Of a stretch of 64,000 nucleotides of DNA, positions 33,700-45,878 are shown piece after piece. Made by a program: the position numbers and the translations under genes. Below the pieces are notes generated by a model. The model was given only the letters and a program-made list of their open reading frames with translations. It searched no databases and was not told where the DNA came from. The stretch is from Toxonevra muliebris. Its lineage: Eukaryota > Arthropoda > Insecta > Diptera > Pallopteridae. The stretch spans positions 76,935,235 to 76,999,234 of the forward strand of contig OY829326.1 of NCBI GenBank assembly GCA_963691655.1. The letters are read 5' to 3'. The stretch's first letter is position 1. Every line of letters starts with the position of its first letter.

Positions 33700-34330
33700 A
33701 TAGCATAGTTTTTTATTTCGTTTTCGCTGTGAACGTAATGTACGTTTCACTTTTGCTCTTAAGTAAAATTGTTCCACTTTTTTCTGAACGTAGAAGTTAT
33801 ACCACTTTTCCTCTCAGCCTCTCATATAAAAGACTTGTGTATTTTAATCTTTGAAAATAAACTTCGTGCCTTTATTTGTAAATTTCGGTCATTTATTTAT
33901 TTACTTATTATGGATAGGCAAAGTGGACGAAAACAATTGTTCTGTGGTTGCGACATTAAAAGGACTCGCTGATGGCAAACATACAAAAAAAAAACATCAT
34001 AAGTCAAAAGTACAAACCGAATTTAAAGTTGATCGAAAACTGATTCGTAACCGTTTTGGTACTATGTTGAAGACGTTGCAAAAGAAATCCAGGAAGAGCT
34101 CATTGAATTTGAAAGTGATAGAAATTGCAAGAACACGTTTGTATCTGGATTTCTTGAGGAGTTTTGGTGTGAAAAACATTTTCGAGGAATCACATTGCGC
34201 TGGGATTGTTTGTGCATGCTCAATCAGCTGGGCAAAGACAATAAAGTCGCTATATATTTGGGTCCTTGAACACGTAGAAATAGAGATTGATGAACAAGCA
34301 GACGATTATTATTTCAAATTAATATAGAAT
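33700..34330 (+). other. unidentified overlapping open frames
   Basis: A 158-codon frame at 33851-34327 and, within it in another frame, a protein-like stretch of about 65 residues (YVEDVAKEIQEELIEF ... LEEFWCEKHFRGITLRWDC, stop near 34268). The second has a more protein-like composition. I recognise no family. It could be a decayed transposon gene; no terminal repeats were found. Confidence 0.3.
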
Positions 34331-34334
34331 AAAA

Positions 34335-36370
34335 TAGAATTTCACCATAAACAAGACCCGATGGATTTCTCTGGATTAGTGCCGAAGTTATTCAGCTTTG
34401 AACATAGTTAGTACTAAGTGCGCTATAACTTTGAACAATACTTTATATTTCTATTTTACTATTCTTCTTTGACATATTAGATGCCAGATTTTCTGACATC
34501 TAATATAAACATGTCTGCTTTCGTATAAACTTAAGCAGGCTTTCTTCTTCTTTTTTAATATTTTTAATTTGGGAAAAAAATTTATTATCAAGAGATAATA
34601 TTCTATTTTCAAATTTATAGATACATTTTCCCCTCATATCTTTTTAAATTAAATTTTCTCTTTTCTAAGTACTTTAATGATTGTATTGCAAATAGCTCAT
34701 TTCCCACCAATTTTCACACAAACACAAAACAAGGCAGCAAAGTTGTATCGTCAAATATAGTTTATACTACAAGGGAATTTTCAATTAGATACATTACATT
34801 TTATAATTGATTATTTGAGTGCATATTGATGATGTGACAAACGTCAACATTGTCCTTATCAAATCATAAAGAAAGTCAAACGCATGTCGAATGTTTATCT
34901 AACTCTGTCCTGTCTATATATCGTCTGTGTCTATGTATGTATATGCATATGTATGTCTGGAATGGCAGATGGTCAACGCCAACACCAGCAGAGAGCTCGT
35001 TAAATGAAAACATCAGGGCAAAGTTAATTTACAGTGTTGGTCAATTAATTAGTCTACGCAATGGTCAGGCCGATGTACTCACTCACGACAAATGTCACTA
35101 GAGGACGATAGCAAATGAAAATAAATACGATTATAAATGGAGGCACACAAGTGATAAAATAGCAAAAATGACAGTAAAGTACACGTTATCGGGCAAATAT
35201 CTTTTTATTTTATTTTTTTTTTTTTTTGCTTTTAATTTCAGTTTTCATTGGATTTTTGTCTAAGTCAATAGCAAATACAGAGACAACAGTTGTTAGTTGA
35301 CAACGTTTTAATGCTAGCTGCTGGCTGAGAGAAATGACAAAACATATTGATGATGACGATGATGTCTATGAAGATGATAGGAATAAAATGCTAGACTGTT
35401 AGAAATTATGAAAACGATGAAAGGAAGGCATTGTTTTTTTTTTATAAACAAGACAAATAAAGTAGTGCATTCTTTTTGCAAACCGTTCACATTTTTTTTA
35501 TATCGCGAATATTATGTCTTTAGCGGAATATCAAGAAATATCGATATAAATATTACCCTACATCTAAAGGATAAAACTTAGACTAAACAAAACTCTCCAC
35601 GAATTGACTATGCTGTTCAGAATACGTGGAAGCTATTGCTCATTAGTGTGTTGGTCTTCTCTGCGCTACTTAGTTCCAAGGTTAAATTCTCAGATCAGAC
35701 AAAATTTAGAAACCGAAAAAACTAAATTTAAGTAAAACGCCTTAGAAAGTTTTGAGAAAGTCTGTATCACCGAACCACAAAATTTCAAAGATATACCAAG
35801 AAGATTTCATCTATTGTTCCATACAGTGATGGATCCATATTGAATTTCGGAGATTTTTGATTCAGAAAATTATTTTGTTGATATTTTATAAAATACACCG
35901 AGACATTTTTTGCTTTTAATTCAGGTTCAACAGTAATAAATAGCAATGAGAAAGCATTTTTGTCCGCATATTTGAGATACGAGTACACTTGATTCTGTTT
36001 TTACGAAAACATTTTTGATTTGACCCGATTCGCGAAATGTGAAATGAGTGTGAAAGGGTTCACAAAACGGACGAAAAATCAACGGTCATCTTCATCGTCA
36101 CCGGCACCTGATGCAGGATTTGGTATTATTTGCAAAATTGACAAGTGCCATAGATCCGTTCATTTGAAATGCGCTGATATGCGCGGAAAAACTGAAACTC
36201 AGACCTTGATAAAGATCATGAAGCAGAAAACTTATCCTTCTTTTATTGTACAACAGTCCATGGTCTAGGTCGGCCATGCTTTTTCGATCCATTCATGTTG
36301 TTCGAGTTAAACACAATTGGAATGAACCTACTTTTTTATGTCAAATCCGAACGACGAAGTGAAAAATGTT
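34335..36370. other. gene-free stretch; possible trace of a Cys/His-rich peptide
   Basis: Contains T tracts (about 35208-35228). The frame at 36020-36268 includes FGIICKIDKCHRSVHLKCAD, whose C..C and H..C spacing recalls part of a PHD finger as found in some transposon-encoded proteins, but only half the ligands are present. Nothing else recognised. Confidence 0.35.
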
Positions 36371-36377
36371 CCTTATA

Positions 36378-36695
36378 GTGTGGACACACGATAGTGAATT
36401 TCATTAAAATTTTAAATTAGTGGATACACGACAAAAAAAGCAATTTCAAATTAGTTTTTGACAGATTATAAGTTTGGAAAAAAGAATTTTTGTGTTTTTT
36501 TCTGTAAATAAAAAAAAAAATGTTGCCTTTCAATTGGATTTGGACACCAAGAATTTATATAACAATTATGGATAATTGGAGGAATGGCAATGAGTTGCTT
36601 TCCAACTTCATCATATCTTTCTGTAATTCAGATTTTCATTTGATAGTTTTTGTATGACAAAATTTGCCTAAAATTCCCTCTCGTGTGTCCGCACT
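36378..36695. mobile_element. TA-flanked MITE
   Basis: The left end GTGTGGACACACGATAG and inverted right end GTGCGGACACACGAGAG match closely. TA at 36376-36377 and 36696-36697. It is 318 bp, AT-rich and non-coding. Confidence 0.8.
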
Positions 36696-36699
36696 ATTA

Positions 36700-39125
36700 G
36701 GCAATTTTTACTCCTCGAGGTTTACCAAGAGGCAATGTCTTATAGACAAATTAGCTATATTCCAAATTTGATTTTTGACCGTGCCGAGCATCAATGGTGG
36801 CGCAGAAAACTAATATTAATCAATTTTAGCGCATTTTCAAGTTGGATTTTGTAAAAATACAAAAAAATATTTAATAAACAATGAAAGTCTGGTATTTATA
36901 GTTCATTTTCTGACCTTTTTTAGACCTCAGAAAATCAACTAACTTATTTTCTTCTTGTTTTGGATGTAATAAAAATTCTTCTACAAAACGTAGCAATTGT
37001 CGCTCGCCTTCTAACAGTATATTTACATCACCGAACTTTTAGCTGGTAAAAATTCATGGTCTAAAAACAAAACCCGTTCCAACTTATGGGCACAACTTTA
37101 AAAAAAATCTAAAAATTTAAAATCAGAATTTTTGTACTTTTATTGAATGATTTTAAGTTAAAATTTTTAACTGAATAATTACTTCTTAGCCAAATTCCAA
37201 TTTTTGTATGGTTGTGGCACCTTTTTTTACACGTTTTGTTAACGAAACGAGAACGCATCTGACGCGTAAAAACAGAACCAGGCGTATTATTAAATAGCAT
37301 GTTCAACAAATATAAAATTCCTTATATAAGATAGCAGGTTGGATACTTGGGACGATTTTAATATGTTCCAACACCGACAAAACATTACTAAAGTAGACAA
37401 AGCTATTTCTGAGAGCAAAATTAAATAATGCATAAAATAATAAATAATTAAAAATAATTCTAAAATGTAGTAAAAATTAATTGAATTCATAGAAAGCATT
37501 AGCTTTGACAAACAAAAAATTTCCACTTACATAAAGTCTGAACCTTATTCTAAATAATGTGTGAAAAATTTGTATTTCTATACTTAAGATAAAATGTCCA
37601 AAAAATCTAACATTTTTCAACTCTAAGACATAATAACTCGAAAATCACATGAAATACAAGCGAAACGTATTATATTTAATTTCATTATATTGTGATTCAA
37701 AATGCGTAAATTTTGTTTTTGTAGAGATTGAAGAATTGAAATTGAAAAAAAAAACTGATGACCGCATAAACCCTTTCGGAATTACGGTATTCTTCGTGTT
37801 TCTTATGTGTCGAACCTTTAAAACTTTGTGCTTATGATATTTTTTCATAGGTTTTCGTCCTGGAAGTCAAGCGAAAAATCTATGCTCAAAAATTGTTTAT
37901 TAAATCTGATAATGCATTCAGATTAATGCATTTAATCAAAAAAATAAATAATTCATTGATAAGTGGAAATATTAGAGTGATTCTCTAAGTTTAGTATACG
38001 CCCTTGAACGGTGCAAGAATAGGAAAAATTGTGAAACTTTCCAGTCCGTACAATGAAACAAAAACAAAGTTCATGTCAATCCATTTTGCCACACTTTGAA
38101 GCTTTTCTTACAACGATACCCATCTGTTCCCCATATGTGCAATGAAGTGTAGTATACTAAATGCAACTCTGTGCCTCTCCCTCTATCTCTCTTTTCATTT
38201 CTTATATATCTACGTTAATATGCGTGCTCGCATCGTAGTATAATTTAGTATAATATTTTTGTATTTTGTGCTATCTTGCAATTATACAAGAACTAGAGAA
38301 TCACCCAATTAATTTTCAACTATTTTTCAATATGTCGATTAGAGAATATAAAAATCCAAAATTTTTAGAAAATAACTCGTCTACTGTCTTCTTTAGAAAC
38401 ATACTTTTTCATATTTTAATAAAGTATCAGGATAAGCAGAGATGTGATACTTTTTTATGTACGTACGTATTCTTCTACGTAATCGTCATTTTAATAGCAC
38501 GTAAAAGTTGTTTTTTGAACCCTCTTAAAAAGATGTACTAAACAGGTTAAGATAAACGCGATTATAAAGAAATTGTTATAGTTTGATCATTATATAAGTA
38601 GCTCCTATTGGAAAAGGCATACTATGTTCCTTGAGTTTTGTTTCAAATTTTTCGTAATGAATAGAGTATATTTGTATTAATGGTTGTAACTTCAGAAGGT
38701 AGGCGATGGAGAGTTCACCTAGCTTTTTTTCTCCCTGGACAGGGCTACCAACCATACTCTTTCGAAAAAGAGTTCTTCTTTTTTCTGGCACACTTAACAC
38801 TTATAAAAAATATTAATTTTTCATAATATTTTCAATTTCTAACTAACCATTAGGGTCAGTTGGGGTAAATGGGAATACTTTCAGCTATTCTACACCAATA
38901 TTTTGATAAATTGAAATAAAAAAAATAAATTTAGTACACCCTTTCAACTTTCGAAAATTAACATTATTATTAAAAAAACATCAGGTATTGCACTACAGAT
39001 CAGTAGCTCGCGGTTTAAAACCCATGAAACGCAAATGAGTGGTGTTTATATTTACCCCTGCGTTGTTTACATTTCCCCCAATAATTTTTAAAATAAATGG
39101 GAACAGTGCGTTCGCGTACTGTAGA
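36700..39125. other. AT-rich gene-free stretch
   Basis: Short frames on both strands, none with a recognisable domain. A string GGGGTAAATGGGAA at about 38863 and similar ones at 39090 and 40025 surround the hAT-type element and may belong to an older repeat into which it inserted. Confidence 0.4.
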
Positions 39126-39135
39126 CACTAGGGAC

Positions 39136-40008
39136 CAAGACCGTATTTAGGAGGAGGTTTTGAGGTTATGACCCCCCCCCCCCCCCCCCCCGAAATGTGG
39201 AAACTTTCTTCTATTTTTCGATATTAATTGCCAGTGGATGAAAAGTCAAAATAAAATCTATTGAACAATTTTTAAATATTTTTTACTTCCATCGTTTTCT
39301 TTCTAAAAATTCAAATATAACAAAATAGACTTGAAATCTTAGTTACACTATGCGACCAGATCCGATTTGTTTTCTTTGACATGAGGTTTGACTTTGGATA
39401 CAAAAAGAGAAGGTGATGCTGAGCAATTCTGCATTTATAGTTTTTCTAGGTCAGTAACTTTTTTTTTTATTTTACAGTTTCGGGTTTAGGGCTCATTTGG
39501 AAGGGCATGTTTCAGCCTATAATTTCTGGATTTCGATGTTTGTAGCACGCCAGTGTTCAGCTCTCCAATTTTTAATAATGGCCAAAAATTCTATTTTAGG
39601 GTTTTCCATCCCATTTTTTCTTAAACGTGGAGTGATGGGAAATTTTTGACCTCAGATTCGTATTCAGTATAAAAAATTCATTCTTAAACACTAGGAACCA
39701 TTTTATTCGCAAAGCCCATGTAGGGCAATAGTAGTGGATCAGCTCTAAAGTTATAGGAAACAATCTTAAAATGTAATTAATTCTTTAACTCATTATTGCT
39801 CAGAGCACCCCGACTCGGAAGACCTCTTTCAATGCAGTAACTGCACGAATTTTGGAAATATAAGCCAACCTCATCCGGATTCCTTATCATGGCCCGAATT
39901 CCCACTGATAATCATTTGAGGTCGGGCTCATCATCAGTAATGGCAAGTCAATGTCAATTTTCTTCGAATGAAAACCCACCCCGAATAAAAATCCTGGCTA
40001 CGGCCCTG
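39136..40008 (+). mobile_element. non-autonomous hAT-type element with perfect 8-bp target duplication
   Basis: The ends are CAAGACCGTATTTAGG and, inverted, CAGGGCCGTAGCCAGG, of the CAGGGCCG form common in hAT elements. The 8-bp target CTAGGGAC is present exactly on both sides (39128-39135 and 40009-40016). It is 873 bp with no transposase. A run of 20 C residues (39172-39191) lies just inside the left end. A related copy in inverted orientation is at 43121-44002. Confidence 0.93.
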
Positions 40009-40173
40009 CTAGGGACTTTGATATGGGGTAAATGTGAACAAGCTGATTTCCACTTTTAAGACACACGTTCTCTTTACGACTAAAATGTTCAGTAATATTT
40101 AAAAAGTCACCGGCGTGTAAGTAACCTTTAACGCAATATAAGTTAAAACTATTTTTTTTTTTTTTTTTTGATG

Positions 40174-40490
40174 CACTGGGTCATTGTGAGTCCCGCGCTA
40201 CAAACCGTTTTAACTATTCTGAAAAAAACAGTAAATATAACTCACCAGGAAATTATATATGTAGGAAATTTTTGACATGATATTTACGCCAGTGTTCACT
40301 ACAATTGCTCGTAACTCAGCTACTTTTCATCTGATTTTGACAAAAAAGGGCTCGTGAGATATTGAGATATTGAGAAAACAAGAAAAACTGAGGTTTGTCA
40401 AAAAAAAAAATATTTTAAGAATTTCCAGCGAACGCGGAGTTTTTGGAATCATAAAACAATTTGTGACGCAAGCCGCACAATGACCCAGTG
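40174..40490. mobile_element. MITE with CACTGGGTCATTGTG ends
   Basis: CACTGGGTCATTGTG on the left and its exact complement on the right; partial pairing continues inward. It is 317 bp and non-coding. The flanks (GATG / TATC) do not show a clear target duplication, so the superfamily is open. A T tract abuts the left end. Confidence 0.8.
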
Positions 40491-40499
40491 TATCAATCG

Positions 40500-43115
40500 C
40501 AATTGTAAACTATTCCCTCACTTTGCTAACTGTAAAGATTTTACAAATTTCCCAAAATAATTTATTGGCCCAAGTATTTAGGTGCTCAGCTCAATTAAAT
40601 GCAATTTTACCAGAGTTCTTCATGGCAAGTTATTAAAAAATAAACATGAGTGGATTAATTTTGCCCAGGTTTAAAGCATTTTATACTCGATTTCACTACT
40701 GTACTAACTAAAATCCAAATGTCAGCCTTGACACGAACAGTCGTGGAGAAACACTTGCGGAAGGCTAAGCGAGTACTTAAACGATAGTTAACAGATTAAT
40801 GAAACTAAGCTAGTCAATATGCCTATTTTTTTTGGTGTTATAGGGAACCTAATAGGAGGAAGAGGAACTAAAAAATAAAAAAATAAAATTATATCATATA
40901 TTAGAAAATTACTTTTCTTTTATTTTGAAGGTATTTCCGAATTTTTCTTTTGTTTTTCAATATTCAAACAAATTTTTAATCTATGATTAAATTAAACATA
41001 TGATTTAAGAACAGTATTAAAAAAGGAAACTTCAAGCAGTCATTTAGCTCAGCGTTTCTTTTTTAAAAACGTTGTAGAAGAACTTAGCTTATGTACCTAC
41101 ACTTGATGAAAGGTGCCCCAAGAATCGTTTTCCCATAGAATTTTTTATACAGAATCCGAATGTACCCACAGTGATGTTCTTTATATGTCAACAAAAAAAA
41201 CCGATAGGGAAAACGATTAAAAGATGGAGCGAAGTTTTGACCAAAAAATTGCTGTCGATTTCACTTAGAAAGCTTCAAGAATTCCATGGAAAATAACTAC
41301 TTTTGTTCTTAAATTTAAAGTGATCCACGATTTCGTAAGGCTGTGTTGTTTGGAAAAATTTTAATTAAAAGCATTTGTATTTTTTCGAGAAGTTTATGAT
41401 CTTTTGGATGAGTATAAAATTTATAAATCTTAGCCCAACTCACCACATTAACAATTTCTAGATCCGCCACTGGTTTCATTTAATAAAGACTCTTAAATTT
41501 CTGAAACAGTTGAGTCTGATTAAAGTTCTTTAAGCTGACGATGAGTGTAGCCTATAACTAAGTCAGCTTCGTCCCTCCAACTTATTTTTTTTTATTTTTT
41601 CTATAGTATTTCAAATAAATCTTTTTTTAAGTTTCACAAATGATGATGGTAACAACTTATCAGAATGTCCTAAGGGTAAGTAACGAACGAAAAAAAATCG
41701 ATGATTTTAATTGTTGTCGCAATTTTCGACATCAGTTTTAATGACATTTCTCTGTATGTATGTAAATGGTACATACATGAATGAATATTGTGCAAAACAA
41801 ATTCTTATTTTTGGATATTTGTTTTGTATTGTGCTGCAGGCGCAAAATACGTGAACTTCTTAAGAAATGAGTTTCTAAAAAAAAAATTTGCAAATAATAT
41901 TTTTACACTTTACAGCACTCATCTATTCCGTCGGTAGCGCATTAAAATTTTGTCAAAAATTTTGTCGTCAACACTTTTGAAGGCGGCATTTCCCGTATTC
42001 ACAATTCCGGCATGTGACACTTTCACTCGTTACTGTAATTAATTTAACCTTCTTGCCACACACACTGCCACACAAACGGGCATAAACAAAACACCCTGAA
42101 CGAATGGAACGCGTGTTTTGTATCAATTTTGAAACAAGTCAAAGGATTCCCAGCCTCTTTTTCCAACACCTTATTCCCCTCGGCACTCCCAATCGAATGA
42201 CGCGATTGTAAGTATTCAGCATCCCCCGTTGTGAGGTAATTCGCCTGATGCGGTTATAAATTAAGCACAGGACATCATTTGCAGGATTCGCGTGTATGTG
42301 TGTGTGTGTGTGTGGGTACAAAGGGGGTGTGGCAGTTACAACAAACAAAAACAAATATAGCCAATGTTCATATTAGCGCATTTTTGCAGTGAGGACAATA
42401 TGTCCTCATGGGGCACGTGCTTCCGTATATGAGACAAGGACAGCAGTTACGCATTAAACAAATAAAACGTGTGCATCCCATAACACTCATCCACCAACAC
42501 ATACACACACACACCTAACCGTACACTTACCCATCATCATCATTCACACATCCACATCCACATCCATCCATTCATCTATCGATGCATCTTCCTGAGTACA
42601 TTTTATCATCCTTTTCCTTACGTGTGCTACTAATACACAAAAGAACAAACATAAAATTCGTTTTCGCTGTTTAAAAGTATCATTTGATTTGTTCAGTGTA
42701 ATGCGTTTCGTCTACACTGTGCGTATGCGCATCGTTTATATTTTAACAGTGATTCGTTTCGGTTGTAATCTGCGTGAGCGTTACCAATTGGAAAGTGTGT
42801 CCAACTTTTGTAGTATTCGTGTAGCTAATAATTGTAGTTAGTCAGTCGCTCTGGAAGATGTGAGCATGGTGTAAATTTATGCTCAAACGATTAAAATGCT
42901 GTATCCATAAATTTAAGGAAAGTACGCAATAAAAATCTGACAAATACGCAAACAAAAGTAAAACACATAAAATAAATGATACTATTGCTCAATGGACGCC
43001 CTAATCATTATTTCAGGGTCCTCAGTTTTATACAGCATCCAGAAGACGGAGAATTTTCTTGACTTTCAAATCTGAATTTTAAATTTGAAAGAGCTGGAAA
43101 GCTGCACAAAAAGCT
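40500..43115. other. gene-free stretch; solo element end and GT microsatellite
   Basis: An element-like end CAGTGGCGGATCTAG (read on the minus strand) sits at about 41460-41474; a similar CAGTGGCGGTTCTAG is at about 24882. A GT run lies at about 42298-42314. At 42640-42880 the sequence is GC-richer with TCAGT strings that resemble insect initiator elements, but I found no associated coding exon. Confidence 0.4.
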
Positions 43116-43120
43116 ATATA

Positions 43121-44002
43121 ATTCATTCGAAGAAAATTGACATTGACTTGCCAGTACTAATGATGAGCCCGACCTCAAAACATTTACCAAAAATACAAAA
43201 AATAGTCAGAGGCTCATTTTTTTCAAATGAATATCAATGGGAATTCGGGCCATGATAAGGAATCCGGATGAGGTTGGCTTTTATTCCCAAAATTCGTGCA
43301 GTTACTGCATTGAAAGAGGTCTTCCGAGTCGGGGTGCTCTAACAATAATGGGTTAAAGAATTAATTACATTTTAAGATTGTTTCCTAAAACTTTGGAGCT
43401 GATCCACTACTACTGCCCTACATGGGCTTTGCGAAAAAAATGGTTCCTAGTGTTTGTGAATGAATTTTGTATACTGAATACGAATTTGAGGTAAAAAATT
43501 TCTCATTACTCCACGTTTTAGAAAAAATTAGATGGAAAACCCTAAAATAGAATTTTTGGCCATTTTTAAAAATTGGGGAGCTGAACACTGGCGTGCTACA
43601 AACTTCGAAATCCAGAAATTATAGGCTGAATCATGACCTTCCAGATGAGCCCTAAACCCGAAACTGTAAATCAAAAACAGTTACTGACCTAGAAAAACTA
43701 TAAATGCAGAATTGCTCAGCATCAGCTTTCTCTTTTTGTATCCAAAGTCAAACCTCATGTCAAAGAAAACAAATCGGATCTGATCGCATAGTGTAAATAA
43801 GATTTCAAGTTTATTTTTTTATATTTGACTTTTTAGAAAGAAACCGATGGAATTAAAAAAAATATTTAAAAACTGTTCAATAGATTTTATTTTGACTTTT
43901 TTTCATCCACTGGCAATTAATATCAAATAATAGAAGAAAGTTCCCACATTTCGGGGGGGGGCGGTCAGAACCCCCAAAACCTCCCCCCTAAATACGGCCT
44001 TG
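43121..44002 (-). mobile_element. hAT-type element, second copy (inverted)
   Basis: Reverse-complement relative of 39136-40008, matching almost throughout: ATTCGAAGAAAATTGACATT, GGAATTCGGGCCATGATAAG, GTTACTGCATTGAAAGAGGT and others. Its right end is CCTAAATACGGCCTTG. At the left, similarity stops before the CAGGGCCGTAGCC terminus, so this end is replaced or truncated and no 8-bp duplication is visible. The C tract is only about 9 residues here. Confidence 0.85.
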
Positions 44003-44010
44003 CATGGTTG

Positions 44011-44133
44011 GATAATGTTGATCAGTTTGTGTGGAATGTTTCTCGCAGCTAGTGAATTCCATGTGTGATCTCTGTAGATACTGTCAAAAGCTGTGGGAGG
44101 TCGACGAAGCACAGGTAGGGTTGCCTGATGCAA
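44011..44133 (-). pseudogene. non-LTR reverse-transcriptase fragment
   Basis: Reads LPVLRRPPTAFDSIYRDHTW then NSLAARNIPHKLINIIQ. This matches the DF.KAFDS..R..LW..L...GIP.KL..II block around the first catalytic motif of non-LTR reverse transcriptases, here decayed (PPTAFD for F.KAFD). Only about 40 residues remain, between the hAT copy and the copia fragment. Confidence 0.75.
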
Positions 44134-44141
44134 ATCGGGAT

Positions 44142-44805
44142 TCATCTGGATATTGAGATAAAATATCTATATTTTTCTATAAAAAAAACATCTCTACTTA
44201 TAGAAACCTTTCGCGTAATTGGGTCAAATAAACGATAGGCTTTAGATATTTCGGAATATCCTACCAAAAATAATTGTTTCCCTTTAGGAAGAAATATGCG
44301 TTTTTCGTTTTTGTCTAGTGCCAATGCAAGTGACCCAAATACCTTTAAATGATGGACAGTAAGCTTTCTTCCCATCCATACCTCATTCGGCGTTTTTTCA
44401 ATAATAATTTTAATTGGTGAATGATTTCTCAAATATGCAGCTATAGCTATAGCTTCTGTCCAGAACGACTCGTCTAAACCAGCGTGAACCGACATACTTC
44501 TGGCCATTTCTACCAAAGTTTTCTTGGCAAGTTCAGCAAACCCCGCTTTGTTGAGGTGTATATGTAACTGTAAGTTGCCGTTGTATACCACATTCGTTCA
44601 AATAATTATTGAATTCACTGTTAATATATTCCGTACCATTATTTCTAATCATCTTAATTTTTTTTATCTGTTTGGCGCTCGACCATGGCCTTATATGATT
44701 TCAAAATATCAAAGACATCAGACTTTGAGTTTATTAAGTAAGCATGAACGTATCGTGACTTATTCACAATAAATGTAACGAAATATCGTGAGCGAAATAT
44801 TGATT
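44142..44805 (-). pseudogene. copia-type integrase fragment
   Basis: In order on the minus strand: VNKSRYVHAYLINSKSDVFD and LKSYKAMVERQTD; then, after a frameshift, IKMIRNNGTEYINSEF and RQLTVTYTPQQSGV; then, after another frameshift, AKKTLVEMARSMSVHAGLDE, SFWTEAIAIAAYLRNHSP, TPNEVWMGRKLTVHHLKVFG and VGYSEISKAYRLFDP. This is the integrase core and its C-terminal side in Ty1/copia elements. The catalytic DNG motif has become NNG, and the first catalytic Asp is missing upstream. No LTR, reverse transcriptase or protease was found nearby. Confidence 0.88.
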
Positions 44806-44891
44806 TGCGTTACCTTCGAGTTTTTGACACTCGTTTTTTCTATTGCTTTCTTCTAACAGTTTTACCTTCAACATACTAAATGGCAACAATC

Positions 44892-45166
44892 GCGTACGCA
44901 GAGGGGTTTTCCGAAATATATTTTTTTTATATCAAAATTTCGTTTTTGGTAGTTTTTAATATTTGCTGAGAGTTTGGGTTTCGAAACCGGACTCTCTTAA
45001 AATCTATCCATAATTTCGTAAATAATATTTAAGCTTAAATTGATAATTTAATAAGTAAATACGTTTAATTAAAAATTCTATACATTTCTTACTTCATAAA
45101 TTGTATACCAATATTTCAGATTTTTTTTTTAACTTCTTCCAAAACACCCCTCCTGCGTACGCGCCT
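44892..45166. repeat. short inverted-repeat element
   Basis: CGCGTACGCAGAGGGGTTTT on the left pairs with the inverted right end CGCGTACGCAGGAGGGGTGT. Both are followed by A/T runs. It is about 275 bp. The 67-codon minus-strand frame beginning near 45319 runs into its right end and has no known domain. The target duplication is unclear. Confidence 0.6.
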
Positions 45167-45878
45167 GTTTGGCAGTATATCATGGGTATCCATTGCAATT
45201 ACAAATGCTCCATAGGATTTGGCAAATTCGATAACATTATTAACTGCAGCTTCGTTCAACACTACGTTGAGTTCCACCAATTTTTCAACGATATCCGTTA
45301 CACTATCACCATATGACAATCAATGGCTTAATAATTGCTTGAAGAGAGAGACTTCCCTAGCTGGACCTCGTGGCTGATGTACCTCATCCTGCTTCATCCA
45401 TGATATAAGGAGTGAGATTGAAAAAATCTTAACACACGTTTTACCTAATAATATTTTTTGGGTGTAAAATTTAAAAATTTCTTTGATCTAGTTATCTTTG
45501 AAAAATATGTCAGTTGTTATTTTTAATGACAAACATGTTGATTTATTGTGAGTTTGACCAAATTTTGTGAAGAAAAAGAAGTACGTCTTAAAATTATTAA
45601 AAAATTTCAAAAAAATCCAAATTAGTCCTAAAAAAATTGCCCAAAGAATTGAAGGTCTGCCGTCAAACTGTTTCCAATGTTATTAAAAGGTTTCAGGAAA
45701 ATTTGACCATCGACAGGAAACCTGGTTCGGGAAGAAAACAAGGACCACATGATATTGGGAAAGCCAAGGAAATAGAAAGCATATTGAAAAGATCTCCAAA
45801 CACATCTGGTAGAAAAGCTGCCCGATTAGCCCAGTGCTCTGACTATTTGGTGCGAAAAGTTAAAGCCAATGCAGGTTT

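Noticed and set aside
36020..36268. PHD-finger gene
   Set aside because: Only part of the Cys/His ligand pattern is present and the frame stops soon after; not enough to call a gene.
24882..41474. CAGTGGCGGWTCTAG at 24882 and, inverted, at 41474 as ends of one element
   Set aside because: The strings are 16 kb apart with many unrelated insertions between and no target duplication; more likely two solo ends of similar families.
43014..43030. CAGGGTCCTCAG as the left end of the second hAT-type copy
   Set aside because: Homology to the first copy begins only at about 43121, and the flanking 8 bases do not match those at the right end (CATGGTTG).
43903..44145. 80-codon frame read as a single protein
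   Set aside because: It joins a reverse-transcriptase scrap to the antisense of a hAT-type end; only the first ~40 residues are meaningful.
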